A stretch of DNA of 33,989 bases from CAZGWJ01 sp964529445 (GTDB lineage Bacteria; Oederibacteriota; Muellerivitia; Muellerivitales; Muellerivitaceae). Position 1 is the stretch's first letter; each line of letters opens with the position of its first letter. Location of the stretch: positions 1 through 33,989 of the forward strand of contig CAZGWJ010000023.1 in the NCBI GenBank assembly GCA_964529445.1, read 5' to 3'. The translations under genes were made by a program, and so were the position numbers. The notes beneath the pieces are model-generated. The model searched no databases, was not told where the DNA came from, and saw nothing but the letters and a program-made list of their open reading frames with translations. Below are positions 6,679-14,128 of this stretch, in pieces.

Positions 6679-7707
6679 TCAGCCGAGACGCATCGCCTCG
6701 AAGACGAACTGGACGCCGGCCGCGATCAGAGCCGCGGCTGGTATGGTAAGGAACCAAGCCCACACGATGCGGCCCGCCACGCCCCACCGAACGGTGTTGA
6801 GGGAATGGGTCGCACCCACTCCCACGATGGCGCCCGTGATGACGTGGGTCGTGGAGACCGGTATGCCGAGGAAGGTGGCCAGGAAGATGGACGTGGCCCC
6901 GGCCGTCTCGGCGCAGAATCCTCCCACGGGCTTCAACTTCGTGATCTTCTGGCCCATCGTCTTCACGATGCGCCATCCCCCCGACATGGTCCCCAACGCG
7001 ATGGCCGCGCCGCAGGCCACGATGATCCACCAGGCGATGTTCTCGCCGCCATCATGGAAGGCCCAGCGCTCCATCCGTCCCGCGATGAGGAGGGCCACGA
7101 TGATGCCCATGGTCTTCTGAGCGTCGTTGGACCCGTGGCTGAGGGAATACAGGGCGGCGGAGAGTAGCTGACCCTTGCGGAAGAGATGATCCACCGAGGT
7201 CGGGGATGCGCGCCGGAACAGTTGCATGACCACCACCATGTAGAGGTAAGCGAGGACCATCCCGAGGATGGGGGCCACGAAGATGAAGAGGATGGTCTTC
7301 TGGAAACCCGGGAGGATGAGCACGTCCCATCCGGCGTGCACGACCGCGGCCCCGCCGAAGCCGCCGATGAGCGCGTGGGAGGAGGAGGTCGGAAGCCCCC
7401 ACCACCAGGTGAGAAGGTCCCACAGGATGGCCCCGAGAAGCCCGGCCAGCACCACGTAGACCGTGATGCCCGTGGGATCCACCATGCCCTTCCCAATGGT
7501 CCTCGCCACGTGCGTGCCGAACAGGAAAACCGCCACGAAGTTGAAGAAGGCCGCCCAGATCACCGCAAGGCCCGGGGAAAGAACTCGGGTGGAAACGACG
7601 GTAGCGATGGAGTTGGCCGCGTCGTGGAAACCGTTGATGAAGTCGAACAGAAGCGCCGCGGCGATGATCAGCAGGATGAGGACCGGATGGGCCGAACAGG
7701 CCTCCAT
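6679..7707 (-). CDS. pit: Low-affinity inorganic phosphate transporter, Pit family (copy 2)
   Basis: This 342-residue PiT carrier has the same landmarks as copy 1: 'F-D-F-I-N-G-F-H-D-A-A-N-S-I-A-T', 'S-H-G-S-N-D-A-Q-K-T-M-G', 'G-L-P-T-S-S-S-H-A-L' and 'G-I-P-V-S-T-T-H-V-I'. The central and C-terminal parts are nearly identical to copy 1, and there is at least one 32-bp block of perfect DNA identity in inverted orientation. The N-terminal ten residues and the cytoplasmic loop (around 'G-R-M-E-R-W-A-F-H-D-G-G-E') differ. Its ATG comes one base after the TGA of the DUF47 gene, the classic DUF47-pit pair, so the two are co-translated. Confidence 0.94.
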   Translation of the reverse strand: MEACSAHPVLILLIIAAALLFDFINGFHDAANSIATVVSTRVLSPGLAVIWAAFFNFVAVFLFGTHVARTIGKGMVDPTGITVYVVLAGLLGAILWDLLTWWWGLPTSSSHALIGGFGGAAVVHAGWDVLILPGFQKTILFIFVAPILGMVLAYLYMVVVMQLFRRASPTSVDHLFRKGQLLSAALYSLSHGSNDAQKTMGIIVALLIAGRMERWAFHDGGENIAWWIIVACGAAIALGTMSGGWRIVKTMGQKITKLKPVGGFCAETAGATSIFLATFLGIPVSTTHVITGAIVGVGATHSLNTVRWGVAGRIVWAWFLTIPAAALIAAGVQFVFEAMRLG

Positions 7708-7708
7708 C

Positions 7709-8335
7709 TCAGGCGTTCTCCAAAACGACGCCCTCGATGACGTTGGCCACGTCCTCGCAACGGTCGATGGCCGTTTCCACGTCCTCGTAGATCTCCTTCC
7801 ACTTGAGGATCTCGATGGCGTCCTTCTGGTCCTTGAAGAGCTTGGCCACCACCGAGTCCCGCAGGGCGTCCCCGTCGTTCTCCAGCTTGTTGATCTCGAT
7901 GCAGGATTTCTTGATGGCCTCCGCGTTCTTGAGGTTCCGGAGGAACCCGACCGCCTTCTGGATCTCCAGGGTCGAATGGTAGAGGACCCGGGCCAGCTCC
8001 TTCAATTCCGGGGTCGGGGCCTTGACGTCGTAAAGGGTCATGCGCCGGGCCGCGCAATCCATGAGGTCGAGGATGTCGTCCAGGCGGGCGATGAGCCGGT
8101 GGATCTGGTCGCGGTCCATCGGGGTCACGAAGGTCTTGTGCAGCATCTCGATGGTGTGGTGGGTGATCTCGTCGGCCCGGTGCTCCACCTCGCGCAGTCG
8201 CTGGATCTTGGCGGGAGCGTCGTCGTAGCGCTCGATCATCTCGATGAAGATGCCGGCCCCTTCCACGGCGGCCGACGCCATCTTGTCGAACTGGTCGAAG
8301 AAACCGTATTCCTTCGGGATCAGGAAACCGAGCAT
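7709..8335 (-). CDS. DUF47 / PhoU-like putative phosphate transport regulator
   Basis: This is a member of the DUF47 (PF01865) family, helical PhoU-like proteins almost always encoded beside Pit transporters and thought to modulate them. The 208-residue product is all-helical with the family features 'K-E-Y-G-F-F-D-Q-F', 'H-R-A-D-E-I-T-H-H' and 'T-P-M-D-R-D-Q-I-H-R-L-I-A-R-L-D-D-I-L-D'. I chose ATG at 8335 because GGGAGG lies four to five bases upstream and the family starts here. The upstream in-frame ATG at 8377 falls inside a TAGAAT -10-like hexamer and is probably not translated. The gene ends one base before pit copy 2. Confidence 0.92.
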   Translation of the reverse strand: MLGFLIPKEYGFFDQFDKMASAAVEGAGIFIEMIERYDDAPAKIQRLREVEHRADEITHHTIEMLHKTFVTPMDRDQIHRLIARLDDILDLMDCAARRMTLYDVKAPTPELKELARVLYHSTLEIQKAVGFLRNLKNAEAIKKSCIEINKLENDGDALRDSVVAKLFKDQKDAIEILKWKEIYEDVETAIDRCEDVANVIEGVVLENA

Positions 8336-8375
8336 GGGACCTCCCAGGAACTCCAGGAATGAACGAACGAGGGAC

Positions 8376-8381
8376 ATTCTA
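8376..8381 (-). promoter_or_regulatory. Candidate -10 of the DUF47-pit operon
   Basis: The minus strand reads TAGAAT here, 40 bases before the chosen ATG at 8335. No good -35 lies 16-18 bases upstream (only GGGTTG), as expected for an activator-dependent promoter. The TTAACA repeat lies 38 bases further upstream. TAGAAT also appears as the putative -10 of the redoxin gene. Confidence 0.35.
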
Positions 8382-8419
8382 GGCCGGTTCCCCCGGCGCA
8401 ACCCGACCGTCCCCGGGAA

Positions 8420-8436
8420 TTAACATGGAATTAACA
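8420..8436. promoter_or_regulatory. PHO-box-like direct repeat upstream of DUF47-pit
   Basis: The plus strand reads TTAACA (8420-8425), TGGAA, TTAACA (8431-8436); GAATTAACA occurs twice with an 11-base period. The same hexamer pair with the same spacing lies before pit copy 1 at 460-476. Relative to the gene it controls, this copy is reversed compared with the first, which must be explained if it is a directional operator. Confidence 0.5.
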
Positions 8437-8562
8437 CGTGGCCGCCCTGCGGTCGCGAGATGGAAGTTAGAAGGCATAAGAGAGAAGGTTCAAGACAACC
8501 AACTGGAGCATCACGCTCCTGGTGATGCGCATCGACTCCAACCAACGATCTTCATCATCCAA

Positions 8563-9438
8563 TCACTTCCGGCTTCCATCTGCCGTGATAGCGGCAAGCC
8601 ATTCCGCCAGGTCCGCCATGCCCGGCCCAGGGACCATCATCCTGGGATCGGGGACCATGAACACCCGCTTCTCCCTCACGGCCTTCAGATCCTTCCAGGC
8701 CCCCCAGGAATCGTGTTCCCGCGACGCCAGGGCCTTCGGGTCCCGTCCCTCCGGCGGCATCTGGACGATGAGGTCCGGGTCGCGCCGCAGGATGACCTCC
8801 TTCGAGACGAAGGGATACCGGACGGCCGAGTCGCCCACCAGGTTCGTCATCCCGGCCAGGCGCAGCAATTCGTCCGGGAAGGTCCGGGGACCCGCCGCGC
8901 AGATGTTGCTCATGCGCCCCGCGTCCTTGCCCACCACGAAGAGCACCGTTAAGGGACGCCTTCCGGGATCCTTCCGGACGGCGTCGAGCCGGGCCTTCAA
9001 CCGCGCTTTCGCGGCGGCCGCCTCCCGCGCTCTCCCCAGTCTCCGGCCCAACTCGTCGTAGGCGCGCTCGACGTCCCGGATCCGGTCATTGCCCATTTCC
9101 AGCACCTCGATCCCCAGTCCCCTCATGACCTCCACTTTGCTCCCGTGGGAGCGCAGCATCAGAACCAGGTCGGGCCTCAATTGCACGATCTTCTCGATGT
9201 TGGGGTCCAGGAAACCGCCCACGCGGGGTTTGCGGAGCGCCTCGGGAGGATAACGGCAGTAATCGGTCACGCCCACCAGGGAATCCTGCGCGCCGATGTC
9301 GAAGAGGATGGACGTGTAATGGGGGGACATGGAAACGACGCGGATTCCGACCTTCTTCGCGGAGGCGGGAAGAACAACGGAGGGCGCGGTCAAAAGGAGG
9401 AAGACGGACAGCAGGAACGCCACCGGCAAGGATCTCAC
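8563..9438 (-). CDS. ABC-transporter substrate-binding protein, cobalamin/siderophore type (BtuF-like)
   Basis: The 291-residue protein has a signal peptide (V-A-F-L-L-S-V-F-L-L-L-T-A, cleavage near A-S-A) and a periplasmic-binding-protein fold of the BtuF/FhuD type (PF01497). Visible markers are 'V-V-S-M-S-P-H-Y-T-S-I-L-F-D-I-G', 'L-V-G-V-T-D-Y-C-R-Y-P-P-E', 'K-P-R-V-G-G-F-L-D-P-N-I-E-K-I', 'R-P-D-L-V-L' and, late, 'D-P-D-L-I-V-Q-M-P-P'. Such proteins deliver vitamin B12, haem or ferric siderophores to an ABC permease. No permease or ATPase is in the window, so the ligand is undecided. The GTG start overlaps the redoxin stop (GTGA), indicating co-translation. A small hairpin (8508-8528) lies downstream without a T-run. 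Confidence 0.85.
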   Translation of the reverse strand: MRSLPVAFLLSVFLLLTAPSVVLPASAKKVGIRVVSMSPHYTSILFDIGAQDSLVGVTDYCRYPPEALRKPRVGGFLDPNIEKIVQLRPDLVLMLRSHGSKVEVMRGLGIEVLEMGNDRIRDVERAYDELGRRLGRAREAAAAKARLKARLDAVRKDPGRRPLTVLFVVGKDAGRMSNICAAGPRTFPDELLRLAGMTNLVGDSAVRYPFVSKEVILRRDPDLIVQMPPEGRDPKALASREHDSWGAWKDLKAVREKRVFMVPDPRMMVPGPGMADLAEWLAAITADGSRK

Positions 9439-10016
9439 GGTTGGACGGGGGGAACGGCCTTGAACTTGCGGATGAGACTGAGGATCTCGGCGTTGTGGGG
9501 ATGGTCATGCGGGTTCGCGCCGATGTACTTGTACCTCACGATCCGGTCCGGATCGATGATGACCACGCAGGGTCGGCTGATATCATCCGCCCCGTGGCCC
9601 TTCGGGTGACGGGCCCCGTAGGCGTCCGTGAGCCTCAATTGGGGATCCGCCAGGATCGGGAACGGGAACCGCCATTGCCGCTGGAATTCCGCCAGATCGG
9701 ACACGGGCTCCACGCTGGCGCAGGCGATGCCCGCCTTGAGTTCGGAGAAGCGATCGATGTCCTGCTTGAATCGGGTCAACTGGGTCAGGCAGGCCTCGCA
9801 CCAGGAACCCCGGAAGAGCACGAGGACCAGGTACCACCCCTCCTGCACGTCGGACATGCGGACCCAATTGCCGTTGGCGTCCATGAGCTTGAACTCATAG
9901 GCCCGGTCCCCGACGCCCAGACCGCCGGGTTTTCCGCGGGTACCCTTGATGTCCTTGCAGGAGAAAAGGCCCACCGCGAGGACCAGGATCAGCAGGATGG
10001 AAAGGGTTCGCTTCAT
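9435..10016 (-). CDS. Redoxin-family (AhpC/TSA, thioredoxin-like) lipoprotein
   Basis: The 193-residue protein begins with a lipoprotein signal (lipobox G-L-F-S-C, Cys20) followed by a thioredoxin-fold redoxin domain. The active site is visible as S-W-C-E-A-C (Cys73 and Cys76, a CxxC pair) after 'Y-L-V-L-V-L-F-R-G'. 'P-F-P-I-L-A-D-P-Q-L-R-L-T-D-A-Y-G' and 'P-C-V-V-I-I-D-P-D-R-I-V-R-Y' are typical of peroxiredoxin/AhpC-TSA members. It is probably an extracytoplasmic thiol reductase or peroxiredoxin. It is the first gene of a pair with the BtuF-like gene. The promoter geometry suggests a leaderless message starting at or next to the ATG. Confidence 0.85.
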   Translation of the reverse strand: MKRTLSILLILVLAVGLFSCKDIKGTRGKPGGLGVGDRAYEFKLMDANGNWVRMSDVQEGWYLVLVLFRGSWCEACLTQLTRFKQDIDRFSELKAGIACASVEPVSDLAEFQRQWRFPFPILADPQLRLTDAYGARHPKGHGADDISRPCVVIIDPDRIVRYKYIGANPHDHPHNAEILSLIRKFKAVPPVQP

Positions 10017-10022
10017 GCCCGG

Positions 10023-10051
10023 ATTCTAGCAAAACACACCACCGGACACAA
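10023..10051 (-). promoter_or_regulatory. Sigma-70-like promoter of the redoxin gene, apparently leaderless
   Basis: On the minus strand TTGTGT (10051-10046), a 17-base spacer and TAGAAT (10028-10023) precede the ATG at 10016. Only six bases separate the -10 from the ATG, so transcription should begin at the start codon. No Shine-Dalgarno is visible. The same arrangement precedes dnaE. Confidence 0.5.
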
Positions 10052-10090
10052 TTCATCCCCGACCCGACGATCCGTTGTATCTTGTTCCCG

Positions 10091-11230
10091 ATGCGCATCC
10101 TCGTCGCGCCCGACAAGTTCAAGGGAACCCTGACCGCCCCGGAAGCGGCCCGGATGCTTTGCACCCTGCTGGAGAACAGGATCCCCGTTGCCCGGATCCT
10201 TCCCTGCCCCGTCGCGGACGGCGGGGACGGAACGCTCCAGGTCCTCCAGGACGCCCTGGGACTCGACCGCGTGGAGGCCCGCGTCCTCGACCCGCTGGGG
10301 CGTCCCCGCACCGCCTCCTTCGGCCGCTCCGAGACGAGCCGCCTGGCCGTCATCGAGATGGCACTCGCCTCCGGCCTATCCCTGCTGTCCTCCGACGAAC
10401 GCAATCCCCTGCGGGCCTCCTCCTACGGGACGGGGGAATTGGTCCTTCAGGCCGCCCGTTGCGGGGTCCGCGAGATCCTCGTCGCCCTGGGAGGCAGTGC
10501 CACCGTGGACGGGGGGTTGGGCTTCCTCGAAGCCCTGGGTGCCCGGTTCCAAGCCGACGGACCCCTTCCGGAAGCCGCCGGCGGGGGCGCGCTGAATTCC
10601 ATCCGCTCGGTGGACCTCTCCCCCGCGCGCGACGCCCTGAGGGGTGTCCGTCTCGCGGGTCTATGCGACGTGGAACTCCCCCTCCTGGGCCCGAACGGTT
10701 CCCGGCTCTTCATGTCCCAGAAGGGCGCCTCCCCGGAGCAGGCGGATCAGCTCGAGAGATCACTCGGGCGCTTCGAACGGATACTGTCCCTGGATTGCGG
10801 ACGGGACCTGGGAGGGATTCCCGGGACTGGAGCGGCCGGCGGTCTCGGCCTGGCCCTGCTGGCCCTGGGGGGCACCCTGGAATCGGGCTTCGACCGCGTC
10901 GCGCAACTCCTTCAGCTGGAGGAACGAATCCGGGATTGCGACGCCGTGGTAACCGGGGAAGGACGGCTGGATGAGGGAAGCCGCGGCGGGAAGGCACCGG
11001 TCGGCGTGGCTCGGCTCGCCCGGAAGGCCGGAAAACCCTGTGTTGCGGTCTGCGGCTCGTTGGCCGGCGGGCTTTCCTGGCTCGCGGAAGAGGGATTCAC
11101 GGGAGTCTATCCCCTCTTCGAGAATCCCCTGCCCCCGGGCGCCCCCAAGGCCCGGCAAACCGGGGACAGAATGGCCCGCGCGGTCGATCGACTTGCCCGC
11201 GAGATCGCCCCCGGGAACGAAAGCCGGTAA
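10091..11230 (+). CDS. Glycerate kinase (GlxK/GarK family)
   Basis: This PF02595 glycerate kinase phosphorylates D-glycerate with ATP, to 2- or 3-phosphoglycerate depending on the subtype; family members of this fold usually make 2-phosphoglycerate. The 379 residues match the family's ~380. Motifs: N-terminal 'A-P-D-K-F-K-G-T-L-T-A', 'P-V-A-D-G-G-D-G-T', 'A-L-G-G-S-A-T-V-D-G-G' and 'T-G-E-G-R-L-D-E-G-S-R-G-G-K'. I chose ATG 10091 because the conserved sequence starts immediately (M-R-I-L-V-A-P-D-K); the TTG at 10082 adds only three residues. No Shine-Dalgarno is evident. It is divergent from the redoxin gene. The glycolytic link with the short pyruvate kinase is only thematic. Confidence 0.95.
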   Translation: MRILVAPDKFKGTLTAPEAARMLCTLLENRIPVARILPCPVADGGDGTLQVLQDALGLDRVEARVLDPLGRPRTASFGRSETSRLAVIEMALASGLSLLSSDERNPLRASSYGTGELVLQAARCGVREILVALGGSATVDGGLGFLEALGARFQADGPLPEAAGGGALNSIRSVDLSPARDALRGVRLAGLCDVELPLLGPNGSRLFMSQKGASPEQADQLERSLGRFERILSLDCGRDLGGIPGTGAAGGLGLALLALGGTLESGFDRVAQLLQLEERIRDCDAVVTGEGRLDEGSRGGKAPVGVARLARKAGKPCVAVCGSLAGGLSWLAEEGFTGVYPLFENPLPPGAPKARQTGDRMARAVDRLAREIAPGNESR

Positions 11231-11258
11231 ATCTCCTTCATCCATCGGCCATTTGCTG

Positions 11259-11288
11259 TTTGCGTTCATCCAAACCGGGCGTTATCAT
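11259..11288 (+). promoter_or_regulatory. Possible promoter of the TPR gene
   Basis: TTTGCG (11259-11264), an 18-base spacer and TATCAT (11283-11288) precede the ATG at 11322 by 33 bases. The -10 matches the consensus in five of six positions; the -35 is poor. Confidence 0.3.
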
Positions 11289-11321
11289 TGCTTTCCCGAC
11301 CCTATCCCCGAAGGCGAATCC

Positions 11322-13358
11322 ATGGGCCTGTTCGGAAGCAAAGACGACAAGAAGAAGGACCTTCTGGAATCCGCCCAGAAGGCCGCCGATGCGGGCGATA
11401 CCGCCAAGGCCCTCCGGGAATTGCAGAAGGCCATCGAGATGGACCCGCAGTTCGCCGGGGCCTATACGGCCATGGGGTTCATCCATTCGGACGCCGGACA
11501 AACCGACGCCGCCATCGACAGTTTCAAGCACGCCATCCAGGTGGACAACAACAACCCCGAGGCCTGGAACAACCTGGGCCTCCTCTACGCCCGCACCGAC
11601 CGTTACGATTTGGCCATCAAGACCTTCGAAGACGCCATATCCCGCAATCCCAAGATCGCGGCCTTCTACAACAACCTGGGCAACGTGTACTACGCGAAAG
11701 GACAGTTGGGACAGGCCATCCAGGTCTTCCAGACGGCGATGGAACTCGACCCCTCCTACGCCGAGTCCTACCACCATCTCGGCATCGACCGCAACACGTC
11801 GGGCAACATCGATCTAGCCCTGAAAAAACTGGAGGAAGCCGCCAAGACCGGCAAGAACAAGGCCAAGATCGCCTACGACATGGGCAACCTGTATTCCAAG
11901 CAGGAACTGCTCGACAAGGCCATCGCCTCCTACCGCGAAGCCTGCCGTCTCGACCCCCGATTCACCTCCTGCTTCATGGCCCTCGGCTTCGCCTACGAAA
12001 AGAAGGGGGACCTTCCCAAGGCCCTCGAGGCCTTCTCGAACGTCGTGACACAGAACCCCCAGAGCGCCAAGGCCCACAACACGCTCGGCCTCATCTTCGA
12101 CAAGATGAAGCTCTTCAAGCAGGCCATCAACGAGTACCGCATCGCCATCAAGCTGGAACCCTCCTATGCCAACGCCCACTTCATCCTGGGCCAGGTCTAC
12201 GAGAACAAGGGCATCACCGGCAAGGCCGTCGCCGAGTACGAGAAGTTCGTCCGCATCCACGAGGCCGGCCCCATGGTGGAGGAGGCCCGCCAGCGCCTGG
12301 CGCGTCTCAAGGGCATCTCCGAGTCGGAATTGGACCACCAGCTCGACGCCCAGAAGGAGGACAACCCCGAGGCCGTCCAGCAGGCCGTTGCGGCCGTCGA
12401 GGCGGACGAGAAGGAGGAGAAGAAGGAAACCCAGGAGAAGGGACCCAGGACGGTCGAGAAGGACGGCGTCAAGCTCACGGATCCCCACGAATACCTGAAG
12501 CAGGTCCTGGCCCGGGCCAAGGCCGCCAAGGCCGGAGGAGGCGCCGCTCCCGCGGCCACGCCGGCGACGACGGGCCGCCCGACATCCATGAAGGACGTCC
12601 GCGCGCTCAAGCGTGCCGAGGAGCAGAAGAAGGCGGCCGCTTCCGCGCCCCCCGCGGAGACCCCACCGGTTCCCGCCGCCAAACCGGCCGCTCCCCCGGC
12701 CCCGGAAGCGCCGACGATCCCGCCCGTGCCGACGGCCGCCGTCCCTCCGGAACCACCCCCGACTCCCGCGCCACCTCCAGTGGCTCCCGTTCCTCCGCCG
12801 CCGCCTCCTCCGACGCCTCCTCCTCCGCCGCCTCCTCCGCCGCCTCCCGCGGAGCCCGAACCCGAGCCTGCACCCCCTGCGGTCTCCCCCGAACCGGTCG
12901 CGACCCCCGAACCTCCACCCATCGCGCCTCCGACTCCTCCGGCCCGACCCCTTCCGGTCGATGTACCCAAGTCGTTCGTGGTCACCGAGGTACCCTTGGA
13001 CGCCCCCATCCCCGAGTCGGGGTTGGACGGGTTCGAGTTCGAGCTTTCCCCCGAGGACCGGATGTTGCTCCAGCGGCTGGGCCAGGTCGAGGTCAGCAAC
13101 GTGGAGACCGAGCAACAGGTCTTCGACGCCGTGGGTTCGATCGCCACGCCCCAGGCCCCTCCGCTCGAGACGCCGATCCAGGAACCCGCGCAACCCGTCG
13201 CCCACGCGGCCGAGGACGATACCCTCGAGGACGAAGGCCCCGCTCCTTCCGCTCCCGCCGCACCCGAACCGCCTCCCTTTCCGCCGACCCCCCGGCCCAG
13301 CGCGCCACCCCCGCCGCCCGCCCCCTCGAAGCCCGGCATCAAACACGGGTTTTACTGA
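11322..13358 (+). CDS. TPR-repeat protein with long proline-rich linker and acidic C-terminus
   Basis: The 678-residue protein has no signal peptide or membrane segment, so it is cytoplasmic. Residues ~12-345 form about nine tetratricopeptide repeats (for example 'A-W-N-N-L-G-L-L-Y-A-R', 'F-Y-N-N-L-G-N-V-Y-Y-A-K-G', 'A-H-N-T-L-G-L-I-F'). A charged Lys/Glu segment follows, then an Ala/Pro linker reaching long uninterrupted polyproline runs. After that come a short folded-looking block ('F-E-F-E-L-S-P-E-D-R-M-L-L-Q-R-L-G-Q-V-E-V-S') and another Pro-rich tail ending in G-I-K-H-G-F-Y. TPRs and polyproline both bind proteins, so a scaffold role is likely. The block before the tail recalls adaptor modules but I do not recognise it. 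A plus-strand cNMP-binding gene follows 144 bp downstream. ATG 11322 is chosen because the TPRs begin right after it. Confidence 0.82.
   Translation: MGLFGSKDDKKKDLLESAQKAADAGDTAKALRELQKAIEMDPQFAGAYTAMGFIHSDAGQTDAAIDSFKHAIQVDNNNPEAWNNLGLLYARTDRYDLAIKTFEDAISRNPKIAAFYNNLGNVYYAKGQLGQAIQVFQTAMELDPSYAESYHHLGIDRNTSGNIDLALKKLEEAAKTGKNKAKIAYDMGNLYSKQELLDKAIASYREACRLDPRFTSCFMALGFAYEKKGDLPKALEAFSNVVTQNPQSAKAHNTLGLIFDKMKLFKQAINEYRIAIKLEPSYANAHFILGQVYENKGITGKAVAEYEKFVRIHEAGPMVEEARQRLARLKGISESELDHQLDAQKEDNPEAVQQAVAAVEADEKEEKKETQEKGPRTVEKDGVKLTDPHEYLKQVLARAKAAKAGGGAAPAATPATTGRPTSMKDVRALKRAEEQKKAAASAPPAETPPVPAAKPAAPPAPEAPTIPPVPTAAVPPEPPPTPAPPPVAPVPPPPPPPTPPPPPPPPPPPAEPEPEPAPPAVSPEPVATPEPPPIAPPTPPARPLPVDVPKSFVVTEVPLDAPIPESGLDGFEFELSPEDRMLLQRLGQVEVSNVETEQQVFDAVGSIATPQAPPLETPIQEPAQPVAHAAEDDTLEDEGPAPSAPAAPEPPPFPPTPRPSAPPPPPAPSKPGIKHGFY
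12790..12850 (+). repeat. CCTCCG/CCGCCT low-complexity tract inside the TPR gene
   Basis: The DNA is an imperfect array of CCTCCG and CCGCCT units encoding P-P-P-P-P-P-P-T-P-P-P-P-P-P runs. Because the units are 3 or 6 bases, slippage would change linker length without breaking the frame. Long proline runs normally need EF-P for translation. Confidence 0.7.
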
Positions 13359-13502
13359 TCCTTCGCGGTAAACCCACCGTTTGGCCGGACGGGTCCGATT
13401 TCCTCTGGTCTATTTCCACCTGCCCTTTTAGAATAGATGTTCTTCAAGGCCAATGCCCCGGCCTTGCCCGTCCGTCAACGTTCGCATCCCACGGAGGACC
13501 CC

Positions 13503-13958
13503 ATGCCCGATGTCAGCTATCTTTCCAAGTACCCCCCTTTCAAGGGATTCGACGACAACGATCTCACCGCCCTCGGCAGCGTGGGTTCGGAGAAGACCTT
13601 CCGGAAGGACGAACTCGTCTTCGAGGAGGATTCGAAGGGTGACAGCATGTACGTCATCAAGACGGGAGCGGTGAAGATCCTGAAGAAGGTGAAGAACCAG
13701 GAGAACACCATCGCCGTCCTGAACCCGGGCGAGTTCTTCGGCGAGATGGCCCTTTTGGACGGCCTGCCGCGCAGTGCGGCCGTGCGGGCCACCGCCGACA
13801 GCGAGGTCTACGTCATCAACCTCGACGGCTACCAGCGCCTCCGCCGCGAGTTCCCCCACACGGCCTTGAAACTGATGGACATCATCATCAAGGTCCTCTC
13901 GAACCGCCTGAGGCAGGCCAACAAAAACCTCGAGGTCATCAGCTTCTGGATCGAGTAG
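13503..13958 (+). CDS. Stand-alone cyclic-nucleotide-binding domain protein
   Basis: The 151-residue protein is a single CAP_ED/cNMP-binding domain (PF00027). It shows the beta-roll ('F-R-K-D-E-L-V-F-E-E-D-S-K-G-D-S-M-Y-V-I-K-T-G') and the phosphate-binding cassette 'P-G-E-F-F-G-E-M-A-L-L-D-G-L-P-R-S-A-A-V-R-A', with the Glu and Arg that contact the ribose and phosphate. It ends after the C-helix, without the helix-turn-helix of CRP/FNR, so it should act through protein partners. ATG 13503 has GGAGG five bases upstream. A possible -10, TAGAAT, lies at 13429-13434. The preceding TPR scaffold gene is a plausible partner. A strong terminator follows at 14075-14113. Confidence 0.9.
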   Translation: MPDVSYLSKYPPFKGFDDNDLTALGSVGSEKTFRKDELVFEEDSKGDSMYVIKTGAVKILKKVKNQENTIAVLNPGEFFGEMALLDGLPRSAAVRATADSEVYVINLDGYQRLRREFPHTALKLMDIIIKVLSNRLRQANKNLEVISFWIE

Positions 13959-14074
13959 GGACTAAACGCCGACTTTCACCACGAAGTCATCCGCCCCTGT
14001 CGAGACCTCGCCATCGATGGCGGGCGAAGACACGATGAACAACCCTTCTTCGTTCCCGACACAACGAAGCGAAT

Positions 14075-14113
14075 AAAAAAGCCCCGGCCCTCACGCGAGG
14101 GACCGGGGCTTTT
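14075..14113. terminator. Bidirectional intrinsic terminator
   Basis: The stem GCCCCGG-CCCTC / GAGGG-A-CCGGGGC with loop ACGC is flanked by A6 on the left and T4 on the right. It therefore works in both directions: for the cNMP-binding gene (plus) and for the small gene ending at 14129 (minus). Confidence 0.9.
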
Positions 14114-14128
14114 CTGTCAGGACAGGGA

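Noticed and set aside
8336..8401. Longer DUF47 start at TTG 8401 or ATG 8377
   Set aside because: The extra residues are not part of the family, the ATG overlaps a TAGAAT -10-like element, and GGGAGG favours 8335.
8508..8528. Hairpin GCATCAC / GTGATGC after the BtuF-like gene, considered as terminator or riboswitch part
   Set aside because: No T-run on either strand and no cobalamin riboswitch motifs nearby; too short to support.
11814..13346. 510-residue Gly/Arg-rich minus-strand frame opposite the TPR gene
   Set aside because: It is the mirror of the polyproline DNA; the plus-strand frame has nine regular TPRs.
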